This document shows positions 17,252 to 26,821 of a DNA stretch of 64,000 bases, in pieces. A program made the position numbers and the translations under genes. The first letter of the stretch is position 1. Each line of letters starts with the position of its first letter. The stretch comes from Legionella sheltonii (GTDB lineage: Bacteria > Pseudomonadota > Gammaproteobacteria > Legionellales > Legionellaceae): positions 341,589-405,588 of the forward strand of contig NZ_JAPHOQ010000002.1 of assembly GCF_026191355.1 (NCBI RefSeq), in the 5' to 3' direction. A model generated the notes under the pieces. The model searched no databases, had not been told where the DNA came from, and saw only the letters and a program-made list of their open reading frames with translations.

Positions 17252-18322
17252 TTAAACGAGTTCATGATTTTTAGTGCGCTGCACCAGCTTTATAAACTGT
17301 TGTAACTCACAAGCATCCCCACCACAAGCCGAAATAGAAACGGGATGGCCATTATACGTAATTTTTACAAGATAATAATTTTCATCACGCTCATACAGAG
17401 AGAAATTAAGATTTGAAGCATATGGTGGTGCATTCTCCAAAGGGGCCCCCAAAAAACTTAATGCACTGGCAATTGTCGTATCATGAGCAGATAATAAAAC
17501 ATATTTAAGTTTGGTGTTTTTCTGACTACCACCGTTAAGATAATTAGCAATGTTGGTCATGAGTTTGCTGCTGTAGGCAGTTGCTACTTGTGGTGGCTTT
17601 TCTTGAGCCATAAAAGCCCAATTACTGGCAGCAATAATTGTTTCAATGTCTTGGGTACTTAGTCCAACAGGCATTGGCGCATTATGTATTTGATGTATAT
17701 ATAAGGCATCACCCAGTAATTGAAGATCATTCAAGCTACCAATTTGTGCACCTATAAAGGCACTCCAAAGTGGATATTTATCTTTGAGCTCATCATTTTT
17801 TTGTTGCCATTCTTTTGTTGAGTATACATACTGCTCCATTAACTTTGCCCGTTCCTCAGGACTTACTTGCTGGAGAATTACCTCGTCATATTTAGCGGGT
17901 GCACTAAAAATAGGTATAGGCTGAACACCATAAGGTAAAGCAGGAATAGAAGAGTCCGTATGCGGGCCGGTTCCTGGGGGGTATAATCCCATTAATAAAG
18001 ACTGAACGCTCATAAGCGTACGTTCATAACTAGTGGACCGAATATACATGGTTCCTTGCTCATAGTGATCTGGTAATAAATGGGCTTGTTCCACATATCT
18101 TCTACGAAACTCGACCCCCAGCTTATATTCTTGCCGCATGCCTTCGGCTGTTAACTGACCAGGGCCTTCTCGCCATTGATAATTTACTGCAGGGAGAGGA
18201 ATAATTGGTGTTCTATCCCCATGCCGAATAATATCAACAGCAAAAACAAGTGTATCATCAGCGAATAAGATCGACGGTGCACTCAATAGCAAGAAACAGC
18301 TTAGGCGAAATTTATAACCCAT
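17252..18322 (-). CDS. map: histidine acid phosphatase, Legionella Map-like
   Basis: A 356-residue secreted acid phosphatase. The signal peptide ends near LFA (residue 21). The catalytic motif RHGDRTP (residues 33-39) supplies the phosphohistidine nucleophile, and the C-terminal SAHDTTIA near residue 279 supplies the HD proton donor. Length and sequence fit the Legionella major acid phosphatase Map, a tartrate-sensitive enzyme exported by the type II pathway in L. pneumophila. AAGGAG lies before the ATG. It is a single gene. Confidence 0.88.
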   Translation of the reverse strand: MGYKFRLSCFLLLSAPSILFADDTLVFAVDIIRHGDRTPIIPLPAVNYQWREGPGQLTAEGMRQEYKLGVEFRRRYVEQAHLLPDHYEQGTMYIRSTSYERTLMSVQSLLMGLYPPGTGPHTDSSIPALPYGVQPIPIFSAPAKYDEVILQQVSPEERAKLMEQYVYSTKEWQQKNDELKDKYPLWSAFIGAQIGSLNDLQLLGDALYIHQIHNAPMPVGLSTQDIETIIAASNWAFMAQEKPPQVATAYSSKLMTNIANYLNGGSQKNTKLKYVLLSAHDTTIASALSFLGAPLENAPPYASNLNFSLYERDENYYLVKITYNGHPVSISACGGDACELQQFIKLVQRTKNHELV

Positions 18323-18694
18323 TTGATTTGTACTCCTTGTAAGAATGTATTAATTATCTAACGAACGCTGCCATCTGGTGATGATTATTATTTCAAACAT
18401 GCAGGTTGGACCTAGATCCAACACACCAAATCCTATGATAGCTGTTTTGTTGGGCCAAGGCCCAACCTACGGGCTCTATGCTCGATCACGCGAACACGGC
18501 GCGATGGGGAATTGCCATCAGCCCAAGTTTTATCTTTTGCACTATGATGAGTGTGACGACAAAAATCAAGACTTTTCTAAGCATTGGTTTTATTAGGCTA
18601 TATTGATATCTAGGTTCGGCCTTGGGTTTTTAGGAGACTGCCTCTGCAACTAATAAATCCTCAGGTACAGAGGCATCCACGAACACATTATTAA
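18323..18694. repeat. non-coding interval with palindromic repeat
   Basis: The 370 bp between map and the papain-fold gene hold GTTGGGCC-AA-GGCCCAAC (about 18449-18466), preceded by the related AGGTTGGACC...GATCCAAC. A variant (TTTGGCCCAACCTAT) lies near 7375. This looks like a dispersed repeat. A 72-codon plus-strand frame here is judged spurious. A weak GCCTCTG/CAGAGGC stem near 18640-18674 may end the papain-fold gene. Confidence 0.45.
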
Positions 18695-19294
18695 CTAAAG
18701 GATTCTACATTCGGAGTTTTTCTTGGGCTTCTCATTATCTTCAACCCCATAGACAGGTAACGGTTTTTCATTTACTTTATCCTGATTTAATATAGTTACG
18801 CTCATATTGACATAGTCCATCGAACCATCAGGATTTTTCGCCCCAGATGCATAATCAATAGTATCAACATTTTTCCAACCTGTTACTTTTTGGATAAAAT
18901 CATCACCACTTTTTAATTCAACAAAAATCTGCCTATCGGGATCAATAAGGTGATAGTTATCTTCTTCTCTGTAGATGATATAGGCATGATCGAACTCATT
19001 GTCCAAATTAACTAACATCAATTCGCCTGATTGCAGCCGATCTTTCAAAGAAGAAAGAAATTCCTGGCGGGTGCCCTTATAAACTGTTTGATAATCATCC
19101 TCAATATAGTCCTCTAGTGGATCATCTGCACCTTCTCGAAAACTGGGGATTTCTCTAGGGTCAGCATTTTCAAGCAACAATCTAGCCCCTTCTAGAGCGC
19201 ACCATTGACAATTTCCATCATTCTTTGGAGCCCCGTTTTTAATGGGATTTATTCGCCTAAGTTTTTGCAATTTTTCTTGCATAGTACTACCCAT
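18695..19294 (-). CDS. papain-fold (Tox-PL-like) protein ending in a CaaX box (CRIL)
   Basis: A 199-residue protein. Residues 15-40 (INPIKNGAPKNDGNCQWCAL...) resemble the INP...NCxxC start of Tox-PL/papain-fold toxin domains. They are followed by the expected His (FDHAYIIY, H103) and Asp (YHLIDPDRQ, D118), giving a Cys29(or 32)-His-Asp triad. Such domains are cysteine proteases or Gln deamidases. The last four residues are C-R-I-L, a CaaX box with Leu, which favours geranylgeranylation in eukaryotes. No signal peptide. A host-targeted, membrane-anchored effector is inferred. An alternative ATG lies at 19282. Confidence 0.75.
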   Translation of the reverse strand: MGSTMQEKLQKLRRINPIKNGAPKNDGNCQWCALEGARLLLENADPREIPSFREGADDPLEDYIEDDYQTVYKGTRQEFLSSLKDRLQSGELMLVNLDNEFDHAYIIYREEDNYHLIDPDRQIFVELKSGDDFIQKVTGWKNVDTIDYASGAKNPDGSMDYVNMSVTILNQDKVNEKPLPVYGVEDNEKPKKNSECRIL

Positions 19295-19438
19295 AACTCT
19301 GATAAACCTAAGTCAAGTATAGTACATTTTTCAATCAGAAAATTATGCGGCAAATAAATAGGGCATGCATTAACTGCTTGATTGACAACCCCTTTCCAAC
19401 CATCTAGAGTTTAAATACATAAGGGATGGAGATACAGC

Positions 19439-20194
19439 ATGAAGCTTATTAGGTATCTTGTTTTTATAACGCTGCTAATGAGTAGCCTTCTTGCTCACAG
19501 TAATCCAATCACTATTGGCATTTTAAAATTTGCTCCACCTTTCTCATCAGTAGACACTCATAATCATTATTTTGGATTTGCTGTTGATCTCATGAGAGAG
19601 ATATGCAAACGCATTGATGCATCATGTATCTACAAGGCAACCGATTTTGATAGCCAATTAAATGATCTGCAGGCAGGGGTTATTGACGTTACCTTTTTAG
19701 TAAGTCCATTAAGCGATACAGAGTCAGAGCATTATCAATTCAGTATGCCTTATATAACCAGTAAGGGACAATTTGTATCACTAAAAAGCTCAGACATTCA
19801 TTCAATAGATGATATTAAAAATAAAAAAATTGGCGTGCTGCAAGCAACCTTGCTTCAATACAGTGTTCTACCTCAATATACTACTGAAGAAAATATTAAA
19901 GTGTATCCCAAAATTACGGTATTAATCTCTGCACTCAATAAACATGACATTGACGCCGCATTAATGAATGCAAATGTTGCCAAATACCTACTCAACAATA
20001 TCCTAAAAGGTTTTCAACTGGTAGGAAAACCTATCACTGTAGGAAACGGATATGGAATTATTGCACTTAAAAAAAATGCCGCAATAATTGCGAAAATTAA
20101 TGAGGCCTTATTAGAAATAGAAGCCGATGGAACCTATTTAACTCTTTATCGTAAATATTTTGGTAGTCATATTAAAGAGAAATTACCTGACTGA
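19439..20194 (+). CDS. periplasmic substrate-binding protein, family 3 (amino-acid type)
   Basis: A 251-residue SBP_bac_3 protein with a signal peptide cut near AHS (residue 21). It shows the family start TIGILKFAPPFSSVD, the GFAVDLMREICKRI helix, and KNKKIGVLQAT opening lobe 2. No ABC permease or ATPase gene is adjacent, so it is an orphan receptor or works with a distant transporter. The ligand is probably a polar amino acid or related small molecule (family inference). GGATGG precedes the ATG. Confidence 0.85.
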   Translation: MKLIRYLVFITLLMSSLLAHSNPITIGILKFAPPFSSVDTHNHYFGFAVDLMREICKRIDASCIYKATDFDSQLNDLQAGVIDVTFLVSPLSDTESEHYQFSMPYITSKGQFVSLKSSDIHSIDDIKNKKIGVLQATLLQYSVLPQYTTEENIKVYPKITVLISALNKHDIDAALMNANVAKYLLNNILKGFQLVGKPITVGNGYGIIALKKNAAIIAKINEALLEIEADGTYLTLYRKYFGSHIKEKLPD

Positions 20195-20401
20195 GGTAAG
20201 CGATCCTGCCCAATTCACTAACCTCTGTATTTGGCGCATCTTACGCAACAATTATACTTCCGAAATCTCACATTCTGATGTAGGTCATGTACCCGCCCCA
20301 GTCCTGCGCTCAAGTTAACCAGGCATCGAGATCAAGCATCCCCTTGCGCGATAACTGCTAAGTTACCAAATTCGCCTGGATCAATAGGACCAGAATAACA
20401 A

Positions 20402-22195
20402 TTAAAGGAGATGCTTTATTGGCAAAGTGATGAAAAATTCACTGCCCTTTCCTGGGTCACTATGAATTGAAATTGCTCCATGATGTTCTTGAACAATGCT
20501 ATAGGAAATGGATAGACCTAAACCAGTCCCCTGACCAACCGGTTTCGTAGTAAAAAAAGGCTCAAAAATCCTAGCCATTGTTTCTTTACTCATACCAGTA
20601 CCTGTGTCACGAATACGAATCAAAACGTGCTCATTTTCCTTGCTTGTAGTAATCGTAATTTCCCCCTGATCAGGAATTGCATGCGCTGCATTGATAAGAA
20701 TATTCATAAACACTTGATTGATTTTCCCAGGGAAACATTCTATTTGAGGAATATCACCATAATTTTTCTTAATGGTAATACGATCACGAAATGAATTATT
20801 TAACAAGGTTAAGGTGGAATCGATATTTGCGTGAATATTAATCCGTTTCAATGCTCCTTCATCAAGCCGAGAAAAAGTACGTAAGTCTTTCACAATATTT
20901 GCTGTGCGCCTTGCCCCCTCTTCAATGCCGTTAAGTAAATTATGAGTTTCTTGCAAAGTAAAAGGCAGATCGATTTCTTTTTTATATTTTGAAATTTCCA
21001 TTAATTTATCTTTTATTGATGTGTCAGGGGTAATTTCTGCATATTTATTTAATAATTGCATAATTTCTGCAATATCATTTTTCAGGGGGCCAATATTGGC
21101 AGAAATAAAATTAACTGGATTGTTAATTTCATGTGCGATTCCAGCAGTTAACACGCCCAAGGAAGACATTTTTTCTGCTTGAATTAATTGAGTCTCCGCC
21201 TGTTTCAACGTGTCTAACGCATGATTAAGCTGAATATTTTTTTCATTTAAATCTTGCGTGCGCTGTTCGACACGCGATTCCAGCTCAATATTAGCTTGCA
21301 GTAGTTCACTTTGTGCCCTTCTACGTTCAGTAATCACAGCTGATAAAACTAAAGTAGTAAAAAATATCACTGCCACAAACGCTTGCAAAAATAATAAGCT
21401 GGTTGAAATATTAGCCATATAAAATTCTTTATAACCATGTATTTCAAGCCAAATGACAGAAATTGATATGAAAAAGGCGATGAGTGTCGCAAAGCGAGTA
21501 CTGAAACGTACAGCTGACCAAACTCCAAAAGGAAGCAAGATGTAGGCTAAAGGATAATGCAACATATAGATTAAGCTAATCGTCAAACCTAATAAAACGA
21601 TCAAAATAATGAACTCAAAAAATTGAGCTAAATGAAACGTGAATTTTTTTTGGTACCAAGTCATGATAAGCGGTGTCATCACAATAATACCTACAGCATC
21701 ACCTATCCACCAAACGAACCAATTGTTTAAAACTAACTTGGGCTCAATAAAACCAAACATAAAAAGTGCCATTATTCCTAAAGTACAACTCGTAAGGGAT
21801 AGAAGGAAATCGCCACCGAATGTAAACAACAGAATATCGCGAACGGTATAGAACGGCGTTTTGGTATGAGTATAGTATTGAATGAATTTTCCAGCCCAAA
21901 CTGCCTGTAGTCCGGCACCAACACCAATTATTGTGGATGCAATCCAGTTTTGCCATGACATGAGATTGCCCAATACGGCAGTCACAACCGTTTCGGAAAC
22001 TACTATTCCAAAAACGACATTATTTCCATACCATAATACCATCGCTAAAGCGATACCCGACGGAAGCCAAAGTGGTGTCACCAATGTGTTTGGGATGACC
22101 CAAATATTACTTGCAAAACCGCCCAATGTATAAAGAACGCCTGTGACTAGATTCTGATAGCAGAACCGCCAAGTTTTTATTGGATTGAGGCTCAT
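20402..22195 (-). CDS. MASE1-domain sensor histidine kinase
   Basis: A 597-residue membrane kinase. Residues 1-290 form about eight membrane helices of MASE1 type (LWLPSGIALAMVLWYG). A coiled coil (residues 293-345) leads into a HisKA domain with H-box GIAHEINNPVNFI near residue 354, and an HATPase domain with the N box (NILINAAHAI), DTGTGM and GTGLGLSI. Its ATG overlaps the stop of the response regulator-cyclase gene by 4 bp, so the two are translationally coupled and likely form one pathway. The stimulus is unknown. Confidence 0.92.
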   Translation of the reverse strand: MSLNPIKTWRFCYQNLVTGVLYTLGGFASNIWVIPNTLVTPLWLPSGIALAMVLWYGNNVVFGIVVSETVVTAVLGNLMSWQNWIASTIIGVGAGLQAVWAGKFIQYYTHTKTPFYTVRDILLFTFGGDFLLSLTSCTLGIMALFMFGFIEPKLVLNNWFVWWIGDAVGIIVMTPLIMTWYQKKFTFHLAQFFEFIILIVLLGLTISLIYMLHYPLAYILLPFGVWSAVRFSTRFATLIAFFISISVIWLEIHGYKEFYMANISTSLLFLQAFVAVIFFTTLVLSAVITERRRAQSELLQANIELESRVEQRTQDLNEKNIQLNHALDTLKQAETQLIQAEKMSSLGVLTAGIAHEINNPVNFISANIGPLKNDIAEIMQLLNKYAEITPDTSIKDKLMEISKYKKEIDLPFTLQETHNLLNGIEEGARRTANIVKDLRTFSRLDEGALKRINIHANIDSTLTLLNNSFRDRITIKKNYGDIPQIECFPGKINQVFMNILINAAHAIPDQGEITITTSKENEHVLIRIRDTGTGMSKETMARIFEPFFTTKPVGQGTGLGLSISYSIVQEHHGAISIHSDPGKGSEFFITLPIKHLL

Positions 22196-23286
22196 GTCTT
22201 CTTTCCAAGTACTCGATAAAGCTTGATCTTCTCACCCTTGCCTCGAATCATTTGTGGCTCTAACTCTTCAACTAGAATTTCATTAGAAATAGGCTTATAA
22301 GTTGTTTCACTAATCAACAAGGTATTGGGTTTATCTTTCGTAAGCTCTTCAATGCGGGATGCAGTATTTACGGTATCACCAATCGCGGTATATTCCATGT
22401 GGTCACTGGTCCCTATATTTCCAGTTATGACCTCCCCCGTATTGATACCAATTCCAATAGTAATATCACGGCCTATTTCCTTACGATACGTGTCGTTGAA
22501 CTCTTTTAAGGCCTCGATCATCATTAATCCTGCAGATACAGCATTTAACTGATTATCGATATGTGACACAGGCGCGCCAAATAAAGCCAAGATTCCATCA
22601 CCAATCAATTTATTAATGCAACCATGATTCTCTCGTATTCTTTGAGTCATTAACTCAAAATAAGCATTAAGAAGTTCTACAGTTTTAACAGAACCCAATT
22701 TATCCGATAATGAGGTAAATTGGCGTATGTCAGCAAACATGACTGAAATGATGCGGTATTCACCCCGAATCAGCGAATCCTCCCCCTGATCATTTAAAAT
22801 TTCATCGACTATATTTTTAGGAACATATTTTTGAAATAACTCCATAATTCGTTTTTGATATAATACTTCATGATTCAGTTTTTCAATCAAAGACAACCGC
22901 TCTTCCTCAAGGTTTAACATTTTCAATCCAGTATCAATATTAATCTTTAACTCAACTGGATCCCATGGCTTGGTAATATAACGAAATACCCGACCAGTAT
23001 TAATCGCTTTAATAATTGCTTCAATGTCAGTAAAACCGGTTAAAATCATTCGAATCGTATTGGGATATTCAGGAATAATTGACTCTAAAAATTGCACCCC
23101 TGTCATTTCTGGCATTCTTTGGTCAGTAATCACAATTTGAATGTTCTTGTGACGCATAATCTCCATCCCCTCGCGTCCAGAGGTCGCAGTATACACGTTG
23201 AAATGGCGGCGAAAAGTAGCGACAAAGGCGGTCAGATTATTCGCTTCATCATCAACATAAAGGATATTACACTTTTGTTTATCCAT
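22192..23286 (-). CDS. response regulator with class III adenylate/guanylate cyclase domain
   Basis: A 364-residue two-domain protein. Residues 5-120 are a receiver domain with the phospho-acceptor Asp in VITDQRMPEM and the Lys in ITKPWDP. A coiled coil follows, then a class III nucleotide cyclase domain (SVMFADIRQFTSLSD, metal Asp; KLIGDGILALFGAP, second metal Asp; GINTGEVITGNIG). It probably makes cAMP in response to phosphorylation by the kinase encoded next to it. It is the first gene of a two-gene operon. Confidence 0.92.
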   Translation of the reverse strand: MDKQKCNILYVDDEANNLTAFVATFRRHFNVYTATSGREGMEIMRHKNIQIVITDQRMPEMTGVQFLESIIPEYPNTIRMILTGFTDIEAIIKAINTGRVFRYITKPWDPVELKINIDTGLKMLNLEEERLSLIEKLNHEVLYQKRIMELFQKYVPKNIVDEILNDQGEDSLIRGEYRIISVMFADIRQFTSLSDKLGSVKTVELLNAYFELMTQRIRENHGCINKLIGDGILALFGAPVSHIDNQLNAVSAGLMMIEALKEFNDTYRKEIGRDITIGIGINTGEVITGNIGTSDHMEYTAIGDTVNTASRIEELTKDKPNTLLISETTYKPISNEILVEELEPQMIRGKGEKIKLYRVLGKKT

Positions 23287-23513
23287 AAGCGCTCTTTTCT
23301 AGAAGCAAATTAAAACCCTATAGATATTTATAGTCTATAGGGACTCACTTTGGCCAGTTTTCGAGAGGTGAGGTAAACGAAGTCTTAACTAACCTTTTAT
23401 ATTGCTTATGAGACGCCTTCGTAAAGAAAGGGTAAAATTTGCCCAACAGGTCCATATCTGACGCAAATTTAGGTAAAAATATAATACTAAAGAGAATTTA
23501 GAGGCTTTCTATT

Positions 23514-23855
23514 ATGACTAAATCCGTGGTTTTTAGCGTAGACGATGACGAAAAGAGGCAGAAGATCCTTGCGCACTATAGACAATTTATGAATCAACAA
23601 AATGCCGAGGATCAATCTTACACTTCTTTAGCTGAATTTAAAAACAGTCAACATTATCAAGACCTGTCCGAAGAAGAAAAAGAGAATCTTGAACAATATG
23701 AAGGAAAAGATGTAATTGTCTTGGTATTTGAAACTCCAGAACAAGCCATAGAATTTATTCGACAAATACAAAAGAAAGGACTTATTAGTGAAGAACAGGC
23801 GGAAGATATAGTGACAAGCCTGCAAGAGCTCGAGCCATACAGGCCAGGAATGTAA
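23514..23855 (+). CDS. small acidic hypothetical protein
   Basis: A 113-residue Glu/Gln-rich soluble protein, mainly helical by pattern, with a C-terminal helix (EQAIEFIRQIQKKGLISEEQ). No signal peptide or known motif. It lies between the divergent cyclase operon and the convergent S9 peptidase gene. Family not recognised. Confidence 0.6.
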   Translation: MTKSVVFSVDDDEKRQKILAHYRQFMNQQNAEDQSYTSLAEFKNSQHYQDLSEEEKENLEQYEGKDVIVLVFETPEQAIEFIRQIQKKGLISEEQAEDIVTSLQELEPYRPGM

Positions 23856-23875
23856 TGAGTACCTCTGCGGTACTC

Positions 23876-25849
23876 TTACAGATGTAAATCGATCCAATCT
23901 TTAAATCGTTTTAAACGATCCAATTGAAAATCCGGTCTATCAAGAGAATGATATTGATCAGGGTATATGATTAATTGTGTCGGTATATTTTGTGATCTTA
24001 AGGCTTGATATAATTGTTCAGAACCAACACATGGCATATTAAAATCCAAACTAGCACACATGAATAAAGTAGGCGTTTTAATTTTATCCGCTTTCATTAA
24101 TGGATAACTTAATTTCAAATAAGTTTGCACATTGAGCCAAGGTTTACCCAATTCGGCTTCATATTCTAATGTATATTGATCCACACCATAATTCCCCAGG
24201 ATATTCCCTGTCCCTGCCCCACTAATCGCGGCTTTAAAGCGTTGAGTGCTGGCAATAACATAATCAGTAAGCATGCCACCGTAACTCCAGCCACCCACCG
24301 CCAATTTATTAGGATCCACAATACCTTTCTTAATGACGTAATCAACAGCAGCTAAAACATCTTTGACATCTAAGTTACCCCAGTCTGCATGAATTGCTCT
24401 GGAAAAATCATATCCCCTTCCAGAACTTCCTCGTGGGTTGGGGGCTATAATTGCATATCCCTGGGCAGCGAGCCATTGCCAGTCAAAATTAAATTCATGG
24501 CTGAATTGATAAACTGGCCCACCATGTAAATTTAAAACAGCAGGATACTGATGACCTGTTTTGTAGTTTGCTGGTTTTACCAATAAACCTTCAATCACTG
24601 TTCCATCAGAACTTTTAAATTCAATATCATCTGCTGGTAAAAATTTTACTTGCTCTAAAAGTTTTTGATTATGGTGAGTTAGCGGCCTTAATGTATTTTC
24701 TACTGCAAAGAGTTCTGGTGGATGTTGATCATCCGAGGAGACAACTACGATGCGTCGATCTGCTGTTGAAAAATTACTATCAACTCGTAATCCATGAGTT
24801 AGTGCTTTAACGACACCCGTATGGACATTAATCTCACTTAGGTGAATATTTCTACTTATTTCAATTAATGCAAAGATATTTTTACCATCTTCAGACCACT
24901 TAGGTTTGGTAAACCAACGATCCACAGGAGCAATAATTTGTTCCTGTGGACTCGTCAATCCAACAACAGCTATTTGTGTAGGGGCATATATGTGGGAATG
25001 GTTACTATTACTCAAATAAGCGATTTCAGCGCTATCAGGACTCCATGCGGGAACAGACTCCCATTCTGGATCCATTTCTGCTCCAGGGGATTTGGTTAGC
25101 TGTTTGACTTTGCTTCCCGGTTTTGTCTTGATTACAAACACATCCGAGTTGAAAGTTCTATCGGGGTCGGTTCCTCTTTGTGACGCAAAAGCAATATATT
25201 TTCCATCTGGAGACCACGCTGGAGCCCATTCATCATAGGGTCCTGGAGTCAATAATTCAATGTGTTTACTTTGGATTGCGATACGATAAAGATGCGTTCT
25301 TTTTTCACCAAGATATCCTTCTCTATCTTTTTTAAAGAGAAATCGAGTAATGACTATGGGTTTGTTTTTAGATTCGTTTTCACTGCTTACTTTATGCCCA
25401 ATAAAGGCGATATTTTGGGAATCTGGCGCCCAAGTAAAATCACTCACATCATACTGGTTATTCGTTAATTTAATTATTTCGCCGCTTTTTCTATTTAGTA
25501 ATCTCAGATTTTTAGAATCACCTCGCTCTGATAAAAAGGCAATCCATAGACCATCAGGGCTCCATTTAGGTAAATAATTGCTTTCATTTTTACTATTCGT
25601 GAGTTGCTTTGACACACTTCCGTCATACGATACCAACCAGATATTACGGATTGCCTCCTTTTTGCTAACATTTTCTTCTAAAGTGTAGACAACCCATTTT
25701 CCATCTTTCGATAAGTCGGGTTCGTTAACCGTCTTAATTCGCATAAAATCGCTTAAAAGCGGCAACCTTTGCTCAGTCCACCCTTTTTCAAAAAAAATAA
25801 TTAGGAACAACAATAGAGCGTGCTGAAGGCACCTATGGATTTTTTTCAA
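23876..25849 (-). CDS. secreted S9-family (prolyl oligopeptidase) peptidase
   Basis: A 657-residue serine peptidase of the S9C/acylaminoacyl-peptidase type. It begins with a signal peptide ending near residue 25. Residues 40-400 are a PD40/beta-propeller domain with repeated PxWSPDG units (KWSPDGLWIAFLS, AWSPDGKYIAFAS). The alpha/beta hydrolase domain follows, with nucleophile GGWSYGG near residue 513, Asp in CASLDFN and His in DQYHSLD. It probably cleaves peptides in the periplasm or outside the cell. Single gene. Confidence 0.9.
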   Translation of the reverse strand: MKKIHRCLQHALLLFLIIFFEKGWTEQRLPLLSDFMRIKTVNEPDLSKDGKWVVYTLEENVSKKEAIRNIWLVSYDGSVSKQLTNSKNESNYLPKWSPDGLWIAFLSERGDSKNLRLLNRKSGEIIKLTNNQYDVSDFTWAPDSQNIAFIGHKVSSENESKNKPIVITRFLFKKDREGYLGEKRTHLYRIAIQSKHIELLTPGPYDEWAPAWSPDGKYIAFASQRGTDPDRTFNSDVFVIKTKPGSKVKQLTKSPGAEMDPEWESVPAWSPDSAEIAYLSNSNHSHIYAPTQIAVVGLTSPQEQIIAPVDRWFTKPKWSEDGKNIFALIEISRNIHLSEINVHTGVVKALTHGLRVDSNFSTADRRIVVVSSDDQHPPELFAVENTLRPLTHHNQKLLEQVKFLPADDIEFKSSDGTVIEGLLVKPANYKTGHQYPAVLNLHGGPVYQFSHEFNFDWQWLAAQGYAIIAPNPRGSSGRGYDFSRAIHADWGNLDVKDVLAAVDYVIKKGIVDPNKLAVGGWSYGGMLTDYVIASTQRFKAAISGAGTGNILGNYGVDQYTLEYEAELGKPWLNVQTYLKLSYPLMKADKIKTPTLFMCASLDFNMPCVGSEQLYQALRSQNIPTQLIIYPDQYHSLDRPDFQLDRLKRFKDWIDLHL

Positions 25850-26292
25850 ATCATATTTCCTTAAATAAGTACTTCTTTATGAATGAGTATTCACCATCAT
25901 ATCGTAACAAAATTGGCTTTGTTGAAAACAATCATCGGTTATTATTACCGCGAAAGCGGGAATGATCTATAAAATTAGTATATCTCACGCGCCTGGCAAG
26001 CTATTTTTCCAATAACGCACAAAATTTAGAGTTAATTCAAAGTATCATATAATCCTTATCTTATATATGAGTCAATGTCTTATTTTATAAAAGCTTTTTG
26101 CATGAATCTCTGTCGCGATAACAAATTAGAAGAGTACTTTTCAATTAACATCTTGAACTGCGGCCAATTTAAATTGATAGCGCCAAGTAGTTAATGTTTA
26201 TCCAAGCAGAATAAATAATATAAACCCACTTAGTGTATTTTTTGAACAATTCAGGCTAAACTTAACACGTGGAGAATTAAAAGGAGCTTTTT
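25850..26292. other. 443-bp interval without a gene
   Basis: No convincing frame on either strand. It holds a degenerate member of the GTCATTCC palindrome family (CGCGAAAGCGGGAATGATC, about 25952-25970) and AT-rich sequence before the His-rich gene. AAAAGGAG at 26280-26287 is the ribosome-binding site of that gene. Confidence 0.4.
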
Positions 26293-26523
26293 ATGATTAA
26301 GATATTAAGTGTACTCTTAATAGGATTATTCATGAGTATAAGTCCAATCGCATTGGCCTATAATGGATGGCATCACCACGGATATCACCATAGATATCAT
26401 CATGGTTACCATGGTTATCATCATAGATATTATCCTGTCAGGTATCATCACCATGGTTATCATCATGGTTCTCATCACCGCTATCGTCATCATGGCTATC
26501 ATCATGGATACCATAGATGGTAA
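26293..26523 (+). CDS. small secreted His/Tyr/Gly-rich protein
   Basis: A 76-residue protein with a signal peptide cut near ALA (residue 22). About 22 of the 54 mature residues are His, arranged as irregular HHGYHH / HHRY units with Tyr, Gly and Arg. The pattern suggests binding of Zn, Ni or Cu in the periplasm or outside the cell, but there is no defined domain. AAAAGGAG precedes the ATG. The repeated codons also open long antisense frames, which are artefacts. Confidence 0.75.
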   Translation: MIKILSVLLIGLFMSISPIALAYNGWHHHGYHHRYHHGYHGYHHRYYPVRYHHHGYHHGSHHRYRHHGYHHGYHRW

Positions 26524-26558
26524 GATATTAAAAAATAAAAGGTTTTAATAAAAACATC

Positions 26559-26596
26559 ATCACATTACTGAATTCATAAGTATTCAGTAATGTGAT
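26559..26596. terminator. hairpin after the His-rich gene
   Basis: A perfect 15-bp stem (ATCACATTACTGAAT / ATTCAGTAATGTGAT) with an 8-base loop lies 36 bp after the stop. The T-rich side (GATGTTTTTATT) lies on the minus strand. It could act as a terminator or an mRNA 3' stabiliser. Confidence 0.6.
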
Positions 26597-26821
26597 TGCT
26601 CCAGCTAAAATATTTTGTGGTACCTCCAGTACTGTTTCTTACCTTCTTTTTTGTCACAAAAAATTTTTTATTACCCAACAGATCACCATATGAGATAACA
26701 ATAATGACGTAAAAAAAACAATGATGTAAAATAAAGGCCAAAATTGATGAATTTATATCAAATTTTACAGGATTTCATGTCCACCAATACCTGAAAGAGA
26801 CAAAAATTAAGGAAGCGATGC

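Noticed and set aside
18378..18596. 72-codon frame between map and the papain-fold gene
   Set aside because: It spans a palindromic intergenic repeat and has no ribosome site or protein-like composition.
26326..26548. Antisense and shifted frames in the His-rich gene
   Set aside because: They come from the repeated CAT/CAC codons and give Met/Ile/Thr repeats without a ribosome site.
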